Shown: positions 42,792-52,970, numbered from the stretch's first letter. The stretch is DNA of 64,000 nt from Halobacillus sp. A1 (GCF_024189295.1 NZ_JAIZEN010000001.1:186001-250000), one strand, 5' to 3'. Program-made: numbers and translations. Notes: generated by a model from the letters alone, not told the origin.

Positions 42792-44189
42792 ATGAATGAT
42801 TTTGAACGCAATTACTGGTCTTCTTATTGTGATTTTATTGATTTGTTTGCACCGCTTACCTATCTAGGAATCTCTATTCCGCTGGTGAGTCCTTATTATG
42901 TGCTTATACACGAGAATGCCATCAACAAATTGAGTGATAAGGCTTTGTCTAAATCGATAAAGACCAGCATAAAAAAAGAGAGGGACATTCAGTCTCACTT
43001 TGAGCAGCGGCTGAATTCATATAGGAAAAAAGTAAGCCAATCTAAAGGAAAAGTCGTATTATATGACACCTCACTGAGAATTCCTGAATTGATGTTGAAG
43101 GAGCATTTTCTGCCCTCAGAAACAATGATTTTGCGGCAAAGATCGAAAAATCCTAAACCACCACATGCCATCCCTGCCGCCCCATTTATTTCATACTCAA
43201 AAGTTAACAAAAAAACGATAAGTGAATTCCAGACGAAAGCTATTGAATGTTTGAATAAAGTGAATTTCCATCCTATATACGGCGATAAGAAGTTCAGGAA
43301 CAGACTCGTTAAGATCATTCCAGGCATCATGCATCAGATCTCTGCTGCTGTCCATTTTTTTGAAAAAACATCCGTTTCCTGTCTCGTATTAGGAACGACG
43401 AATAGCAGTGATACAAGAAGTATGGCGCTTGCCGCTTCGTTAAAAGGAGTCCCGACCATCTGCCTGCAGCACGGAATTCCAATGCTTGAATTCGGGTACC
43501 TTCCGAAAGTTGCTGACTATCTTGCTGTCTACGGAAGTTATGATGTGGAGTGGTATTCTAACAAAGGAGTACCTTTAACTTCCCTGAAGAGCATGGGACA
43601 CCCGAGGTTTGATGAAATATTTAAAATGAACGTAATGGATAAGAAAGCTTTCCAAACCCATTTTAAATTAGACCCGTCTAAAAAAACGGTGCTTCTCGTC
43701 ATTCACCATGAAGAGACGGAAATTCCAAAGGCAATCATTCAACAGATGAAAGGTACATGCAACCTCATAGTAAAGCAGCGGAATGGTAAACAAAGAGACT
43801 CGGAAAAAACGGTCTTGCTACAAAAAGAGTTCCCAGATGTAAGCTTCGCTGATGACATGCATTTATACAACTTGCTTCACTGTGTAGATGCTGTCATAAG
43901 CTACGAATCCACGATTGTATTAGAAGCCATGCTGGCTGATAAACCTGTATTCATTTGGAAGTTGAGAAGCTTAGTACCGAGCTCAACAAATTATTATGAG
44001 CAGTTGAATGACTATATCTTTCAGGATGCCGGTACATTAGTCAAAAGTGTAACGGCTGCTTTAGAAGCCGATTTCGATAAACAGACGTGGGAAAGGAAGA
44101 AGACCGAGTTCCTGGCATCGAAGTATTTCGCTCAAACAGCGACATCAATCCACCAGTTGAAAGCATTAATTCAGTCTTTGAAGGCATAA
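42792..44189 (+). CDS. GT-B-like surface glycan synthesis protein (paralog 2)
   Basis: 465 residues from ATG 42792 behind AAAGGGGGGG; the frame extends to 42765 without support. Same layout as paralog 1: FERNYWSSYCDFID, PTICLQHGIPMLEFGY, KSMGHPRFD and SYESTIVLEAMLADKPVF. The conserved Glu-x7-Ala near the C terminus corresponds to the donor-binding element of GT-B enzymes. Co-transcribed with paralog 1 and closed by a terminator. Confidence 0.8.
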   Translation: MNDFERNYWSSYCDFIDLFAPLTYLGISIPLVSPYYVLIHENAINKLSDKALSKSIKTSIKKERDIQSHFEQRLNSYRKKVSQSKGKVVLYDTSLRIPELMLKEHFLPSETMILRQRSKNPKPPHAIPAAPFISYSKVNKKTISEFQTKAIECLNKVNFHPIYGDKKFRNRLVKIIPGIMHQISAAVHFFEKTSVSCLVLGTTNSSDTRSMALAASLKGVPTICLQHGIPMLEFGYLPKVADYLAVYGSYDVEWYSNKGVPLTSLKSMGHPRFDEIFKMNVMDKKAFQTHFKLDPSKKTVLLVIHHEETEIPKAIIQQMKGTCNLIVKQRNGKQRDSEKTVLLQKEFPDVSFADDMHLYNLLHCVDAVISYESTIVLEAMLADKPVFIWKLRSLVPSSTNYYEQLNDYIFQDAGTLVKSVTAALEADFDKQTWERKKTEFLASKYFAQTATSIHQLKALIQSLKA

Positions 44190-44191
44190 TA

Positions 44192-44236
44192 AAAAACTCC
44201 TTTAACAGCTTTTTACTGCTGCGACAGGAGTTTTTT
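44192..44236 (+). terminator. Terminator after paralog 2
   Basis: AAAAAACTCCT / AGGAGTTTTTT with inner CAGC/GCTG; T-run follows. Confidence 0.85.
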
Positions 44237-44397
44237 ATGTACCCATGTACTGATTTTTATAGAAAGAGTTGAAGTCTTTCAATTAACTCTTATGAAAACC
44301 AACAACGCTTAACTAGCAAATCGGTGTAATCACCTTTAATGAGGGCAGCTGCCCTGTGTCATAAACCAATACGCTTTCCCTATTGTTACATATACTA

Positions 44398-44412
44398 TTA
44401 TACATTGTATAA
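44398..44412. promoter_or_regulatory. Perfect palindrome before the methyltransferase gene
   Basis: TTATACATTGTATAA, 7-bp arms around one base, ends two bases before the GAGGAG ribosome site. Could be an operator or simply overlap a -10. A second palindrome AGGGCAGCTGCCCT lies at 44342-44355. Confidence 0.4.
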
Positions 44413-44428
44413 AAGAGGAGATAAGGGA

Positions 44429-45019
44429 ATGACAGAGCGAAAAAAGCTAAAAGAAATACATGATTATTGGGTGAAATCGAGCACACCTGACTTATATGCG
44501 CAAAGAGTGGAACGAAGTGAATTTTTAACGAAACATGTGAAGAAGTACGTTGCCAAGAAAGGAAAAGTTCTTGAAGTCGGTTGTAATGTAGGGCGTAATC
44601 TTAATCACCTTTTCAGTCACGGATATAAAGACGTGACGGGGATTGAAATCAGTGAGCAAGCAGTAAAAGCAATGAAAAAAACATATCCTCAACTTGCGAA
44701 AAAAGCGAATATCATTCATTCGCCAGTAGAAAATGTTATTAAAAAACTCCCGACTGATGGTTTTGATTTAGTCTTCTCAATGGCTGTATTGGAACATATT
44801 CACCCGGACAGTGACTGGATTCTTGAAGAAATCGCAAGAATATCAGGAGAGTATTTGATCACTATTGAAGCGGAAACGGCTGCCAACTGGCGTTTTTTCC
44901 CGAGGAACTATAAGGAGATTTTTGAGAAATACGGATTCCGGCAAGTTGAGGAAAAGAGCTGTGAAGAGGGCGGGTTGGAACATTACACGCTCCGAGTGTT
45001 CAAAAAGAAAGGGAAGTAG
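44429..45019 (+). CDS. SAM-dependent methyltransferase
   Basis: 196 residues from ATG 44429 (GAGGAGATAAGGGA). Class I methyltransferase: motif I VLEVGCNVGRNL (about 48-59), motif II GIEIS, motif IV FDLVFSMAVLEHIHPD (about 113). The start HDYWVKSSTPDLYAQR is typical of methyltransferases in sugar or glycan clusters. It sits next to the glycan genes, so an O-methylation of a surface sugar is plausible; substrate unknown. Confidence 0.88.
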   Translation: MTERKKLKEIHDYWVKSSTPDLYAQRVERSEFLTKHVKKYVAKKGKVLEVGCNVGRNLNHLFSHGYKDVTGIEISEQAVKAMKKTYPQLAKKANIIHSPVENVIKKLPTDGFDLVFSMAVLEHIHPDSDWILEEIARISGEYLITIEAETAANWRFFPRNYKEIFEKYGFRQVEEKSCEEGGLEHYTLRVFKKKGK

Positions 45020-45028
45020 CTGAAATGC

Positions 45029-45060
45029 CCGCTGGAAAATATCCGGTGGGTTCTTTTGTT
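45029..45060 (+). terminator. Terminator after the methyltransferase gene
   Basis: CCCGCTGG / CCGGTGGG stem with loop AAAATAT, followed by TTCTTTTG. Moderate. Confidence 0.6.
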
Positions 45061-45168
45061 CCCGCTGGTCTTTTTGCCGTTATTAATGTAAAAAAATAGT
45101 GGGTAGTGTATATACTTTTTGTGCTACTATGAGCTTATAGAAGAAAGAGTATGATGCCGGACTGGAAC

Positions 45169-45216
45169 ACATGAGGTCTTTTGATTGCCCATATAGTAGG
45201 TCATGTACCCTTTTTG
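45169..45216 (+). promoter_or_regulatory. Possible hairpin leader before hutU
   Basis: ACATGA (45169) and TCATGT (45201) can pair around a loop with TAGTAG, followed by TTTTT. HutP binds UAG-containing RNA, so a HutP-controlled terminator is conceivable, but the stem is only six base pairs. Confidence 0.25.
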
Positions 45217-45257
45217 ACGTAAGGGCAGAGAAATGAATGAAGAGAGGGGCAGGTTTG

Positions 45258-46931
45258 ATGGATAAAGATCAATCCAAAAAAGTAAAGCAGTTCAAAGGGA
45301 CGAAATTGCATACCAAAGGATGGATTCAGGAAGCGGCTTTAAGGATGTTGAATAATAATCTTCATCCTGATGTTGCTGAGAACCCTGATGAACTCGTTGT
45401 TTATGGAGGAATCGGCAAGGCGGCGCGAAACTGGGACTGTTACGAAGCGATCGTGGAGTCTCTTACAAACCTTGAAAATGATGAAACCTTACTTATTCAA
45501 TCTGGCAAACCAGTCGCTGTGTTCCGTTCGCATGAAGATGCTCCTAAAGTTTTGATCGCCAACTCCAACCTGGTGCCAGCCTGGGCGGATTGGGACCATT
45601 TTCATGAGCTTGATCAGAAAGGTCTGATGATGTATGGGCAAATGACGGCTGGAAGCTGGATTTATATCGGCAGTCAGGGGATTGTTCAAGGAACATATGA
45701 AACCTTTGCCGAATGTGCAAAACAACATTTTAACGGAAGCTTAAAAGGAACGATCACGCTGACGTCCGGACTAGGTGGTATGGGTGGCGCGCAACCGTTG
45801 GCTGTAACGTTGAACGGCGGGGTGTGCATCGCTGTTGAAATTGATCCGCAACGGATTCAGCGTCGAATAGATACGAAATACTTAGATGTTTCTACTGATA
45901 ATATGGATGAAGCCATTAAGTTAGCAGAAGAAGCCCGCGATGGAAAGAAAGCGCTATCAATAGGGCTGCTCGGAAATGCGGCTGAACTGCTGCCGAAGAT
46001 GCTGTCAAATGAGTTTATCCCTGACGTACTGACAGACCAAACCTCAGCTCATGACCCCCTTCATGGATACGTTCCGGTTGACATGAATTTAAAAGAAGCT
46101 GAACAACTGCGTAAAACAGAGCCTAAAACTTATATTCAACGTTCCAAACGAAGCATAGCTGTTCACGTCCAGGCTATGCTTGATATGCAAAAGAAAGGTG
46201 CAGTAACGTTCGATTATGGAAACAACATCCGACAGGTCGCAAAGGATGAAGGGATTGAAGCGGCGTTTGACTTCCCAGGCTTTGTCCCCGCTTACATCCG
46301 GCCGCAGTTTTGCGAAGGAAAAGGACCGTTCCGCTGGGTCGCGTTATCTGGTGATCCTGAAGATATTTATAAGACCGATGAAGTGATTTTACGTGAGTTT
46401 AGTGATAACGAACACTTGTGCAACTGGATTCGGATGGCTCGTGAGAAAATCAGTTTCCAAGGGTTACCTGCTCGTATTTGCTGGTTAGGATATGGTGAGC
46501 GTGCGAGATTCGGGAAAATCATTAACGACATGGTGGCAAGCGGAGAACTGAGCGCACCTATCGTTATCGGCCGTGACCATTTAGATTCCGGATCTGTCGC
46601 TTCTCCAAATAGAGAAACAGAATCGATGAAAGATGGCAGTGACGCTGTTGCCGACTGGCCGATCTTGAACGCTATGATCAACAGCGTGGGTGGAGCAAGC
46701 TGGGTCAGTGTTCATCATGGAGGCGGTGTCGGGATGGGCTACTCTCTGCATGCGGGAATGGTGATTGTAGCTGACGGCACAAAAGGGGCAGCACAGCGGC
46801 TGGAACGTGTATTGACTACAGACCCAGGAATGGGCGTTATACGTCACGTGGACGCAGGCTATGCTATCGCTGAACAGACAGCTCGTAAACAAGGAATCCA
46901 AATCCCGATGCTTAAGGAGGAGTCCGAATGA
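45258..46931 (+). CDS. hutU: Urocanate hydratase
   Basis: 557 residues from ATG 45258 (GAGAGGGGCAGG); ATG 45237 has no ribosome site. Very high similarity to Bacillus Hut[32 protein letters not shown], the NAD-binding [12 protein letters not shown] (about 175) and the catalytic-region CWLGYGER. Second step of histidine degradation, urocanate to imidazolone propionate, with tightly bound NAD. First gene of hutUIG; overlaps hutI by four bases. Confidence 0.97.
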   Translation: MDKDQSKKVKQFKGTKLHTKGWIQEAALRMLNNNLHPDVAENPDELVVYGGIGKAARNWDCYEAIVESLTNLENDETLLIQSGKPVAVFRSHEDAPKVLIANSNLVPAWADWDHFHELDQKGLMMYGQMTAGSWIYIGSQGIVQGTYETFAECAKQHFNGSLKGTITLTSGLGGMGGAQPLAVTLNGGVCIAVEIDPQRIQRRIDTKYLDVSTDNMDEAIKLAEEARDGKKALSIGLLGNAAELLPKMLSNEFIPDVLTDQTSAHDPLHGYVPVDMNLKEAEQLRKTEPKTYIQRSKRSIAVHVQAMLDMQKKGAVTFDYGNNIRQVAKDEGIEAAFDFPGFVPAYIRPQFCEGKGPFRWVALSGDPEDIYKTDEVILREFSDNEHLCNWIRMAREKISFQGLPARICWLGYGERARFGKIINDMVASGELSAPIVIGRDHLDSGSVASPNRETESMKDGSDAVADWPILNAMINSVGGASWVSVHHGGGVGMGYSLHAGMVIVADGTKGAAQRLERVLTTDPGMGVIRHVDAGYAIAEQTARKQGIQIPMLKEESE

Positions 46932-48190
46932 CAGACAAGCTGCTCATAATGAATGCCGCGCAAGTGATCACGATGAAAGGGCATAGTGACCGTCCAGCTA
47001 TTCAAGGGGAAATGGCTGAGCTTGATATCATCGAAAATGGTGCGGTCTATATAGAAGATGGAAAAATTGCTGCGGTCGGTCCTACAGATGAGATTTCATC
47101 TAATTATTCGTCGAATCAGCGAATTGATGCATCTGGTAAAGTGGTAACCCCCGGGTTGATCGATCCTCATACACATCTTGTCCACGCGGGGACGAGAGAG
47201 AACGAGTATGCCATGCGGCTGAATGGTAAGACATATATGGAGATTATGGAGTCGGGGGGAGGGATCCATGCAACAACGCGTGCCACTCAGAAAGCCAGCC
47301 GCGAAATGTTATATGAGCAGTCGAAAAAGCGGCTCGATCAATTTTTGCTGCATGGTGTTACGACAGTCGAAGCAAAAAGCGGATATGGACTGACTCTGGA
47401 ACATGAAATCAAACAGCTGGAAGTCGCGCACCAGCTGCATCGAAATCATCCGGTTGATCTGATTTCAACGTTTATGGGTGCACATGCCATCCCAATGGCT
47501 GAAAAAGATGATCCAGAGCCTTTTGTTGAGCGTGTGATTCATGAAATGATTCCGGAAGTAGCGAAGAGAAAGCTTGCCACTTTTAACGATGTATTTTGTG
47601 AACGTGGTGTGTTCACTCCTGAGCAGTCACGCAGGATACTTGAGGCAGGGAAGCAGCATGGCTTAATGCCGAAGATTCACGCTGATGAAATCGAACCTTA
47701 TGAGGGAGCGGAATTAGCCGCTTCGGTTGGAGCCGTTTCAGCAGATCACCTGTTAAAAGCATCTGATAAGGGAATCAAGGCTCTTGCTGAGTCTGGAGTA
47801 GTCGGAGTTTTGCTGCCAGGCACTGCTTTTTTCCTTATGGCTGAATTCGCTGAAGCTCGGAAAATGATCGAAGCAGGTATTCCGATAGCGTTATCGACTG
47901 ATGCGAATCCCGGATCTTCACCGACTATTTCTTTGCCCTTCATGATGAATTTAGGCTGTTTAAAAATGGGCATGACTCCTGAAGAGGTACTGACGGCAAC
48001 TACAATCAATGCCGCACATGCTATTGGCTGCGGCAGAGAGGCAGGCAGTCTGGAGCGTGGAAAGAAAGCGGACGTGACAATTTTTAACGTGCCTAATTAT
48101 TTGACGCTATCTTATCAATACGGCATGAATCATGTGGATACGGTCATAAAATCTGGCAAACCTGTCGTAATAGGAGGGCGGCTGCAATGA
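46928..48190 (+). CDS. hutI: Imidazolonepropionase
   Basis: 420 residues. Amidohydrolase fold with [15 protein letters not shown] metal motif (about 79-93), EAKSGYGL (about 157), [11 protein letters not shown] (about 251) and [11 protein letters not shown] (about 327). Opens the imidazolone ring to formiminoglutamate. ATGA overlap with hutU and with hutG. Confidence 0.97.
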   Translation: MTDKLLIMNAAQVITMKGHSDRPAIQGEMAELDIIENGAVYIEDGKIAAVGPTDEISSNYSSNQRIDASGKVVTPGLIDPHTHLVHAGTRENEYAMRLNGKTYMEIMESGGGIHATTRATQKASREMLYEQSKKRLDQFLLHGVTTVEAKSGYGLTLEHEIKQLEVAHQLHRNHPVDLISTFMGAHAIPMAEKDDPEPFVERVIHEMIPEVAKRKLATFNDVFCERGVFTPEQSRRILEAGKQHGLMPKIHADEIEPYEGAELAASVGAVSADHLLKASDKGIKALAESGVVGVLLPGTAFFLMAEFAEARKMIEAGIPIALSTDANPGSSPTISLPFMMNLGCLKMGMTPEEVLTATTINAAHAIGCGREAGSLERGKKADVTIFNVPNYLTLSYQYGMNHVDTVIKSGKPVVIGGRLQ

Positions 48191-49185
48191 CAAACTATCC
48201 ATATCCTATGCTTGAACGCCCAGAAAGAATATGGACGAAGCCAACCGATCAATTACGTGACCTTAAAGTGCACGAATGGGTTGAATATATAGGGGAAGGA
48301 CCGATCCATTGGGAAGAGTACGATGTAACGATTTTAGGAGCACCGCTTTCCAAATCGTCTATCAGTACATCGGCGGCCAGTGAAAACCCGGAGGCCATGC
48401 GTCAGGCCTGGAAATCATTCGGGACGTATAATCTTGACGAGGATATTGATTTGGCTGCATTAAAAGTCCTTGATCTTGGCAATGTGCGTCAGCATGTCAC
48501 AGATATACAATGGACGCAGAAGCAGATTAGAGAAGCTATGGCTGCGGTAAGGACCTATCACCCTCATACACTTCCGATTTCACTAGGCGGCGATCATTCG
48601 ATCACAGCTAAGCTGATCGAAGGTTGGAAACAGGTGCATATGGAAGAAACGATTGGACTGCTGCAACTGGATACCCACTTTGATTTACGCGATCTCACGG
48701 ACATAGGACCAGCAAACGGTACACCGGTCCGCAGTCTTTTAGAGAGTGGGATCGTGAAAGGGGAACACGTCCATACGATTGGTTTGCATGGATTTTTTAA
48801 CGCAAAAGCACTCAAAGACTATGCTGATGCAAAAGGGGTGCATTATACAACGATGAAGCAGGCCAGGAGTGAAGGGATCGGAACCGTAATTCGTAGTGCC
48901 CTGGAGCAGCTGGGGCGAGAAGTCGACACCATCTATCTTACAGTGGATATGGATGTTCTTGATATCACTCACAATCCGGGGGCTCCTGCTGCCACGCCGG
49001 GCGGAATGTTCACTCATGAATTGTTTGAATTAGTCCAAATAGCAGGGGCTCATCCCAAAGTGAAAGCTATGGACATCGTCTGCCTTGATCCTCGCAAAGA
49101 TATCGGGGAGTTTGGCATCAAGAGCGCCGTTCATGTCATGCTGTCATTTTTGACGGGATATTGCTTAAGACAGAATAAAGTATAG
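48187..49185 (+). CDS. hutG: Formimidoylglutamase
   Basis: 332 residues, arginase/ureohydrolase family. Manganese ligands in GGDHS (about 139), DTHFDLRD (about 163) and TVDMDVLD (about 255). Cleaves formiminoglutamate to glutamate and formamide, the last step of the Bacillus-type pathway. No clear terminator follows, so some transcripts may continue into hutP. Confidence 0.95.
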   Translation: MTNYPYPMLERPERIWTKPTDQLRDLKVHEWVEYIGEGPIHWEEYDVTILGAPLSKSSISTSAASENPEAMRQAWKSFGTYNLDEDIDLAALKVLDLGNVRQHVTDIQWTQKQIREAMAAVRTYHPHTLPISLGGDHSITAKLIEGWKQVHMEETIGLLQLDTHFDLRDLTDIGPANGTPVRSLLESGIVKGEHVHTIGLHGFFNAKALKDYADAKGVHYTTMKQARSEGIGTVIRSALEQLGREVDTIYLTVDMDVLDITHNPGAPAATPGGMFTHELFELVQIAGAHPKVKAMDIVCLDPRKDIGEFGIKSAVHVMLSFLTGYCLRQNKV

Positions 49186-49330
49186 TATGGAAATATGATG
49201 GAATTAATGGATTAGACAAAAGTTTAAGTACAGCTTTTTTCGGCGGCTGAATATAATTTAGAAGTAAAATTATTGATACTGTGTCTTTTATGCTGTAACT
49301 AGGCAGAAGCCTGAACTTCTCCAAGTGAAA

Positions 49331-49359
49331 TTGAACTTTGTATAGAAAACGTTTACAAT
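49331..49359 (+). promoter_or_regulatory. Sigma-A promoter of hutP-hutH with overlapping cre site
   Basis: -35 TTGAAC (49331-49336), 17-base spacer, -10 TACAAT (49354-49359). A cre-like sequence AGAAAACGTTTACA at 49344-49357 matches TGWAANCGNTNWCA at 13 of 14 positions and covers the -10, as expected for CcpA repression. Catabolite repression of hut genes is known in B. subtilis. Confidence 0.75.
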
Positions 49360-49390
49360 TTAATTAGATACAGTGAAATAGGTGAAGACT

Positions 49391-49831
49391 ATGACTCAGA
49401 AGATTCCAATAGGAAAGTTAGCGATGCTCGTTGCAGCTTTGACTCCTGAAGAGTTGGAGCCTTTCACGGAACGATTAAAGGACGTCGACTACTGTCAGGG
49501 CCAATCTGGTTCAATGAATATGCAAAAAGTGATTTCTGCCGTAGAAACCGCAGCCAAAAGAAATCATATTATATCAGATGAACTGTACCGCGAAACTCAT
49601 GCGTTGTATCATGCGATTCTAGAAGCGTTAGAAGGCGTGATGCGGGGGCAGATGGCTGCTGGAGATATGATGAGGACGGTCGGTTTACGCTTTGCGGTCG
49701 TCCGTGGTTCGCCTTATGAGAAATTTGATGAAGGAGAATGGCTCGCCGTCGCTTTTTATGGGACGATCGGTGCGCCGGTCAAGGGACTTGAACACGAAAC
49801 GTTCGGGCTTGGTATCAACCATATAGGATAA
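49391..49831 (+). CDS. hutP: HutP, histidine-dependent RNA antiterminator
   Basis: 146 residues from ATG 49391, behind GGTGAAG; the GTG at 49382 lies in that ribosome site. Close to B. subtilis HutP in length and sequence ([53 protein letters not shown]). HutP binds UAG-rich RNA as a hexamer with histidine and magnesium and prevents termination before hutH. The matching hairpin lies directly downstream. Confidence 0.97.
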   Translation: MTQKIPIGKLAMLVAALTPEELEPFTERLKDVDYCQGQSGSMNMQKVISAVETAAKRNHIISDELYRETHALYHAILEALEGVMRGQMAAGDMMRTVGLRFAVVRGSPYEKFDEGEWLAVAFYGTIGAPVKGLEHETFGLGINHIG

Positions 49832-49858
49832 TGGCTGCCTATAGTCATAAGTTATGAG

Positions 49859-49902
49859 GAGGCGGCAATGGTATTACGTATGCCATTGTCGTCTCTTTTT
49901 TT
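49859..49902 (+). terminator. HutP-controlled attenuator between hutP and hutH
   Basis: GAGGCGGCAATGG pairs over 13 positions with CCATTGTCGTCTC (G-U in places), followed by TTTTTTT, ten to fifteen bases before the hutH ribosome site. Upstream leader contains UAG-type triplets (ATAGG, CTATAG). This is the position of the HutP-regulated terminator in B. subtilis. Confidence 0.85.
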
Positions 49903-49924
49903 GTTCTTTGAGAGGAGAATGGCT

Positions 49925-51448
49925 ATGATTCAATTAAACGGATCGGATTTAACGCTGAGCAAAATGAAGAGAATCTTATACAAAGGTGAAAAGATTACAA
50001 TCGATCCGGTCAGTATGGAAAAAGTAAAGAAAAGCAGGGTCGCCGTCGAGCGAGTGGTTACAAGCGGCAAGACGGTATATGGACTCAATACCGGTTTTGG
50101 TAAATTCAGTGATGTGCGAATCCGTGATGATGATGTAGATGACTTGCAGCTCCATTTAATTCGCTCGCATGCGTGCGGAGTCGGGGAGCCTTTTTCGGAA
50201 AAAGTGAGTAGGGCCATGGTCATTTTACGACTCAATGCCCTGCTGAAAGGATACTCAGGCGTCCGGCCTTGTGTAGTGGAGCGATTATGTGACTTAGCCA
50301 ACGATCATATAATTCCAGTAGTTCCAAGTCAAGGCTCCCTCGGGGCTTCAGGAGATCTGGCTCCCCTGTCTCATCTAGCTCTCGTCCTTGTTGGAGAAGG
50401 TGAAGTGCATGTTGAAGGAAAAATAAAGAAGACTTCAGAGGTGTACCACAAGTATGGTTACCAGCCACTCACTTTAAAAGCTAAAGAAGGGCTCGCCTTG
50501 ATCAACGGCACGCAGGCGATGACGGCGGTCGGGGTCATCAATTTTATTGAAGCTGAACGATTATTCCACCAAAGTGACTGGATTGCATCCATGACGCTGG
50601 AGGCTTTAGAAGGAATTATCGATGCGTTTCACCCTGCTATCCATGAAGCGCGCGGATATAAAGAACAGATGGAAGTGGCGGAACGGGTACGTCTTATCAC
50701 ACATGACAGCAAACTCCTTACGCATCAAGGAGACAAAAGGGTACAGGACGCGTATTCCTTAAGGTGTATCCCTCAGGTTCATGGCGCATCAAGGCAGAGT
50801 CTTGCTTATGTAAAGGAAAAGCTGGAGATTGAAATGAATGCGGCTACCGATAACCCTTTGATTTTAGAGGATGGAACCCTGATCGTATCAGGTGGTAATT
50901 TCCACGGTCAGCCGATTGCTCTGGCGATGGACTTTTTGAAAATTGCTGCAGCAGAAATGGCCAGCATATCTGAACGAAGAATTGAACGGCTCGTCAATCC
51001 GCAGCTTAATAATCTGCCCGGGTTCTTAAGTCCGAATCCTGGACTGCAATCCGGAGCGATGATTCTGCAGTATGCCGCAGCATCTCTCGTTTCAGAAAAT
51101 AAAACGCTCGCTCACCCGGCAAGTGTTGATTCGATTCCTTCATCTGCCAGTCAAGAGGACCACGTGAGTATGGGGACGATTGGAGCGCGCCATGCTTATC
51201 AAATCATCCTTAACGCCCAAAACGTCTCCTCCATTGAGTTGATTTGTGCGATGCAGGCGCTCGAGTATAGAGGGGTAAACTCAGCCTCAACTTCCGTGCA
51301 GGAACTTTTTGAAAAAGGGAGAGAAGTTGTACCGAGCATTACAGAAGACCGTGTGTTTGCTAGAGATATTGAAGCGCTATCGAAATGGCTGAGAAGCGAT
51401 CAATTCGACTGGTCAATTTCGAAACATACGATTATTCCTAACAAATAG
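49925..51448 (+). CDS. hutH: Histidine ammonia-lyase
   Basis: 507 residues from ATG 49925 with AGAGGAG seven bases upstream; the longer frame to 49868 starts inside the terminator. The MIO prosthetic group forms from Ala141-Ser142-Gly143 in [35 protein letters not shown] and the [11 protein letters not shown] segment are typical. First step of histidine breakdown, to urocanate and ammonia. Confidence 0.97.
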   Translation: MIQLNGSDLTLSKMKRILYKGEKITIDPVSMEKVKKSRVAVERVVTSGKTVYGLNTGFGKFSDVRIRDDDVDDLQLHLIRSHACGVGEPFSEKVSRAMVILRLNALLKGYSGVRPCVVERLCDLANDHIIPVVPSQGSLGASGDLAPLSHLALVLVGEGEVHVEGKIKKTSEVYHKYGYQPLTLKAKEGLALINGTQAMTAVGVINFIEAERLFHQSDWIASMTLEALEGIIDAFHPAIHEARGYKEQMEVAERVRLITHDSKLLTHQGDKRVQDAYSLRCIPQVHGASRQSLAYVKEKLEIEMNAATDNPLILEDGTLIVSGGNFHGQPIALAMDFLKIAAAEMASISERRIERLVNPQLNNLPGFLSPNPGLQSGAMILQYAAASLVSENKTLAHPASVDSIPSSASQEDHVSMGTIGARHAYQIILNAQNVSSIELICAMQALEYRGVNSASTSVQELFEKGREVVPSITEDRVFARDIEALSKWLRSDQFDWSISKHTIIPNK

Positions 51449-51463
51449 TTGATACCCTCTAAT

Positions 51464-51580
51464 CGATTCCGAGAAATTAGTGAGAGTTAGGGGCTCCGTG
51501 AAACGGTTCGATTTCCCGGACCTTCAAGCTCTACTATGAGTAACGGAATCTCCAAAATCTTATCTTTCCAGGTCTGCTGA
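51464..51580 (-). repeat. Internally deleted remnant of the composite repeat
   Basis: The left part (GAGAAATTAGTGAGAG, TTAGGGGCTCCGTGAAA) resembles the left end of copy 1, and the right part (GATTTCCCGGACCTTCAAG...) resembles the arm and flank of module 2b. The module core is missing. Best read as a copy that lost its middle. Confidence 0.55.
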
Positions 51581-51590
51581 AAACAGCAAG

Positions 51591-51626
51591 AGGAGGCCTC
51601 TCAAACAAAGGGAGGCCTCCTTCTTT
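51591..51626. terminator. Bidirectional terminator
   Basis: AGGAGGCCTC / GAGGCCTCCT perfect stem, AAGAG and TTCTTT flanks, between hutH and the convergent small gene. Confidence 0.88.
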
Positions 51627-51639
51627 AATCTCTCACATA

Positions 51640-51927
51640 TCAAAACGAACAAGTGAAAAATCTCTGGATTTTCATATAGTGAAGAAGCATTCTTGCATGA
51701 CGTCCTTCTTCTGTGTAAGGATTTTGAAGACGTTCGAGCCGTTGTATGAATGCTAGGTCACAGGAACAATAATGTCGGGACCTTTGATAACAGATGTCGT
51801 GTGCTTTACATGCAGCGTCTACTGCATTGACTGGAGGTCCCGGCCCATTACAGCCTGGTCCGCACCAATTATATCCCGGCAGTACACAAACTCTCGGCCG
51901 TAAACTTCTGTGGTTGTACTTAGGCAT
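51640..51927 (-). CDS. Small phospholipase A2-like protein
   Basis: 95 residues, ATG behind AGAGGAAGA. The calcium-loop phrase NWCGPGCNGPG (20-30) and the active-site CKAHDICY (His43-Asp44, 40-47) with a later Asp in SCDLAF (Asp57) match the phospholipase A2 core found in parvovirus VP1 and related bacterial proteins. Eight Cys residues suggest disulfides or metal. No signal peptide, so it may be released otherwise, act inside the cell, or be a spore protein. Catalysis not certain. Confidence 0.75.
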   Translation of the reverse strand: MPKYNHRSLRPRVCVLPGYNWCGPGCNGPGPPVNAVDAACKAHDICYQRSRHYCSCDLAFIQRLERLQNPYTEEGRHARMLLHYMKIQRFFTCSF

Positions 51928-52151
51928 ATCTTCCTCTTCTTTCTCAAATAGTCAAAACCGTAAGCAAAGGTGATGTTTTCTCTGTTTATTTTATGATGGG
52001 ACGGCTCTTACTGTTTAGGAATACCGCTTATTTTGTACTTGTTTTTTAGGAGGCTTAAATGGGAAGGTGACTTACGTGTGCTATTGAGTCGTTTTAGAGA
52101 ATACATTAAACGGGGGATGTACAATTATGAAGAGAGAAAGAAGGGACCTTT

Positions 52152-52862
52152 ATGAAGCTGTTAATGTTGAAACTGTTCAATCTGGCTAGTTTCATCTATA
52201 TGATTGTTGCTTCATTGTTTATCGCAGATTTTTCTAGTGGAATGGGCAGTGAAGAAGTGTATGTCATGCCGGCGCCGTTTGCTTTTTCAATATGGGGTCT
52301 GATTTATTTACTGCTGTTCCTATTGATTATGAAATCCTTTTTTGCCAATGAAGAAGAAGACTTATTCGTCAGCCGGATCGGGCTATGGTTTCCTATCAGT
52401 ATGATTCTTTCAGGAACTTCTGTCATTGTAGGCACCACACCTGCGATCCTATTCATCTCCCTATCCTTATTGACGCTTTGTATCGTGTATACGATTATTC
52501 AAGGACTTTATCTATCCTCTGCAAAGTATAGGGTTCCGTTTTCCATTTACCTTGGGTGGACATCCATTGCCACGATTGTAGACGCTTTCGTTGTGTTGAA
52601 AGCCAATGGGATAGAAGAATTATTTTCAATCGGTGAACTTGGCTGGTCAGTCATTTTACTGACGATTGGAGGGTTGATTGCTTTAGCCTTTTACTTTCTG
52701 CAAAAAGATTTTCTCTTCCCTCTTGTTTTCGTGTGGGGATATGGAGCTATTTATCTTTATCAAGAAAACGAGTTGATCAAATTCATTGCAGCCGCTTTTG
52801 TTGTAATTATTCTATTTATCATATCGACGGGTTTATGGAAAAAGATTCAGAAGGGTAAATAA
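52152..52862 (+). CDS. TspO/tryptophan-rich sensory-like membrane protein
   Basis: 236 residues, six to eight TM segments. PAPFAFSIWGLIYLLL (about 40-55), YLGWTSIATIVD (about 137) and FVWGYGAIYLYQ (about 195) match the tryptophan-rich sensory/TspO-MBR family, in a longer form than classical TspO (about 160). Substrate unknown; porphyrin or lipid handling is known for some members. Monocistronic. Confidence 0.7.
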   Translation: MKLLMLKLFNLASFIYMIVASLFIADFSSGMGSEEVYVMPAPFAFSIWGLIYLLLFLLIMKSFFANEEEDLFVSRIGLWFPISMILSGTSVIVGTTPAILFISLSLLTLCIVYTIIQGLYLSSAKYRVPFSIYLGWTSIATIVDAFVVLKANGIEELFSIGELGWSVILLTIGGLIALAFYFLQKDFLFPLVFVWGYGAIYLYQENELIKFIAAAFVVIILFIISTGLWKKIQKGK

Positions 52863-52941
52863 ATCCAGCTCTATGGCAGCACGTAAGGAAAAATATCACC
52901 GAATAGAAGTAAGGTTACAAGAATGATCTTATCAGAATCTA

Positions 52942-52970
52942 TTGACAATTCAGCAAAATAAGCATAGTAT
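52942..52970 (+). promoter_or_regulatory. Sigma-A promoter of the cysJI operon
   Basis: TTGACA (52942-52947), exactly 17 bases, TAGTAT (52965-52970), placed about 34 bases before the S-box. Confidence 0.8.
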
